A stretch of DNA of 64,000 nt from Ciona intestinalis (taxonomy: Eukaryota; Chordata; Ascidiacea; Phlebobranchia; Cionidae): the NCBI RefSeq assembly GCF_000224145.3, contig NW_004190390.2, positions 253,948-317,947 on the forward strand, in the 5' to 3' direction. The first letter of the stretch is position 1, and every line of letters starts with the position of its first letter. Shown here one piece after another: positions 63,600 to 64,000 of this stretch. The notes under the pieces were generated by a model, which did not search any database, was not told where the DNA came from, and saw only the letters and a list, made by a program, of their open reading frames with translations. The position numbers were made by a program, and so were the translations under genes.

Positions 63600-64000
63600 G
63601 TTATAGTACTGTTGGGTATGATGGACAGTCCTACTGTTAGCACATAATTTTCCATCGCTGATATGATAGCCAGATGTCACTTGTTCATCAAAGAGTTTCA
63701 GGCATATGTGTGTCGTACAAACACATGTGTTTTGTACTTACGGGTTTCGTATTACAACCAATCCAGGAACAAAATGAACCTCATATACCATATGGGCGGT
63801 CGTGGCATATATACATCTCTTCACCCGCGCGTGTGGTTACAGCCATATATGGTGAACATGTGTGACGTATATCAAAACTACGCCCGACCAATCAATTCCG
63901 GTGGTACCTTGTGGGATGTGATATGTCCAAATTGACAAACATACATAAAACGACAATATACCTTACAAGGTTACATACGTGGTAATTCGTATATAGTGGG
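63600..64000. other. Window end, intron of the FERM gene
   Basis: Starts with a truncated MITE left end (TATAGTACTGTTGGGTATGA, 63604-63655) and ends in ATATAGTGGG, probably another MITE beginning at the edge. A frame at 63663-63935 has no recognisable content. Confidence 0.45.

Noticed and set aside
63663-63935. 90-codon frame near the window end as a further FERM exon
   Set aside because: Does not continue the F2 lobe pattern and has no fitting acceptor in phase.

Overview
This is animal nuclear DNA: intron-rich, AT-rich, with GT-AG introns, AATAAA signals and five runs of N. Gene content (a UCKL1-type uridine kinase, RPS21, an STKLD1-type kinase, an OSER1-like protein, kelch proteins, C-type lectins, an alpha-1,3-fucosyltransferase) and the short compact genes point to an invertebrate chordate. 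The two dominant repeat families, a MITE with termini like TAGTAGGGTGGGG and a SINE with a tRNA-like head, look like those I associate with ascidians. My best guess is Ciona; this is recognition and was not tested by a search.

Layout. 1-13.7 kb: two tandem BTB/BACK/kelch genes on + (14-3987, 5' partial; 7604-11587, 5' end in a gap) with duplicated 3' flanks. Between them on - is an intact three-exon secreted C-type lectin (6399-7230). 13.7-24 kb: on -, a twelve-exon gene joining a NEK-like protein kinase to two macro domains (17587-23928), followed by a frameshifted duplicate of its last two exons (14718-15690) and by 71-bp minisatellites. 25.8-28 kb: a two-exon coiled-coil protein on +. 29-31.5 kb: a Golgi fucosyltransferase on +. 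32.3-34.1 kb: a secreted C-type-lectin-like protein on +. 34.6-44.4 kb: a 15-exon STKLD1-like kinase with armadillo-type repeats on +. 45.5 kb: a tiny secreted cationic peptide on -. 46.2-52.7 kb: UCKL1-like on +. 53.65-54.13 kb: OSER1-like on -. 54.8-56.5 kb: RPS21 on +, with a 5'TOP-like leader. 58.7-59.9 kb: a bHLH factor on -, with a duplicated first exon at 60.5 kb. 62.8 kb to the end: the start of a FERM-domain gene on +.

There are no operons to interpret; the genes are mostly unrelated housekeeping, signalling and recognition functions. Exons were assembled by hand from splice sites and reading phase, and for each multi-exon gene every join is phase-consistent. Most of the remaining DNA is MITE and SINE copies in introns and flanks.

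The most unusual item is the kinase-macro-macro fusion protein. Next are the duplicated bHLH first exon, the small secreted cationic peptide, and the STKLD1-like kinase, which keeps catalytic residues that I recall being lost in the mammalian protein.
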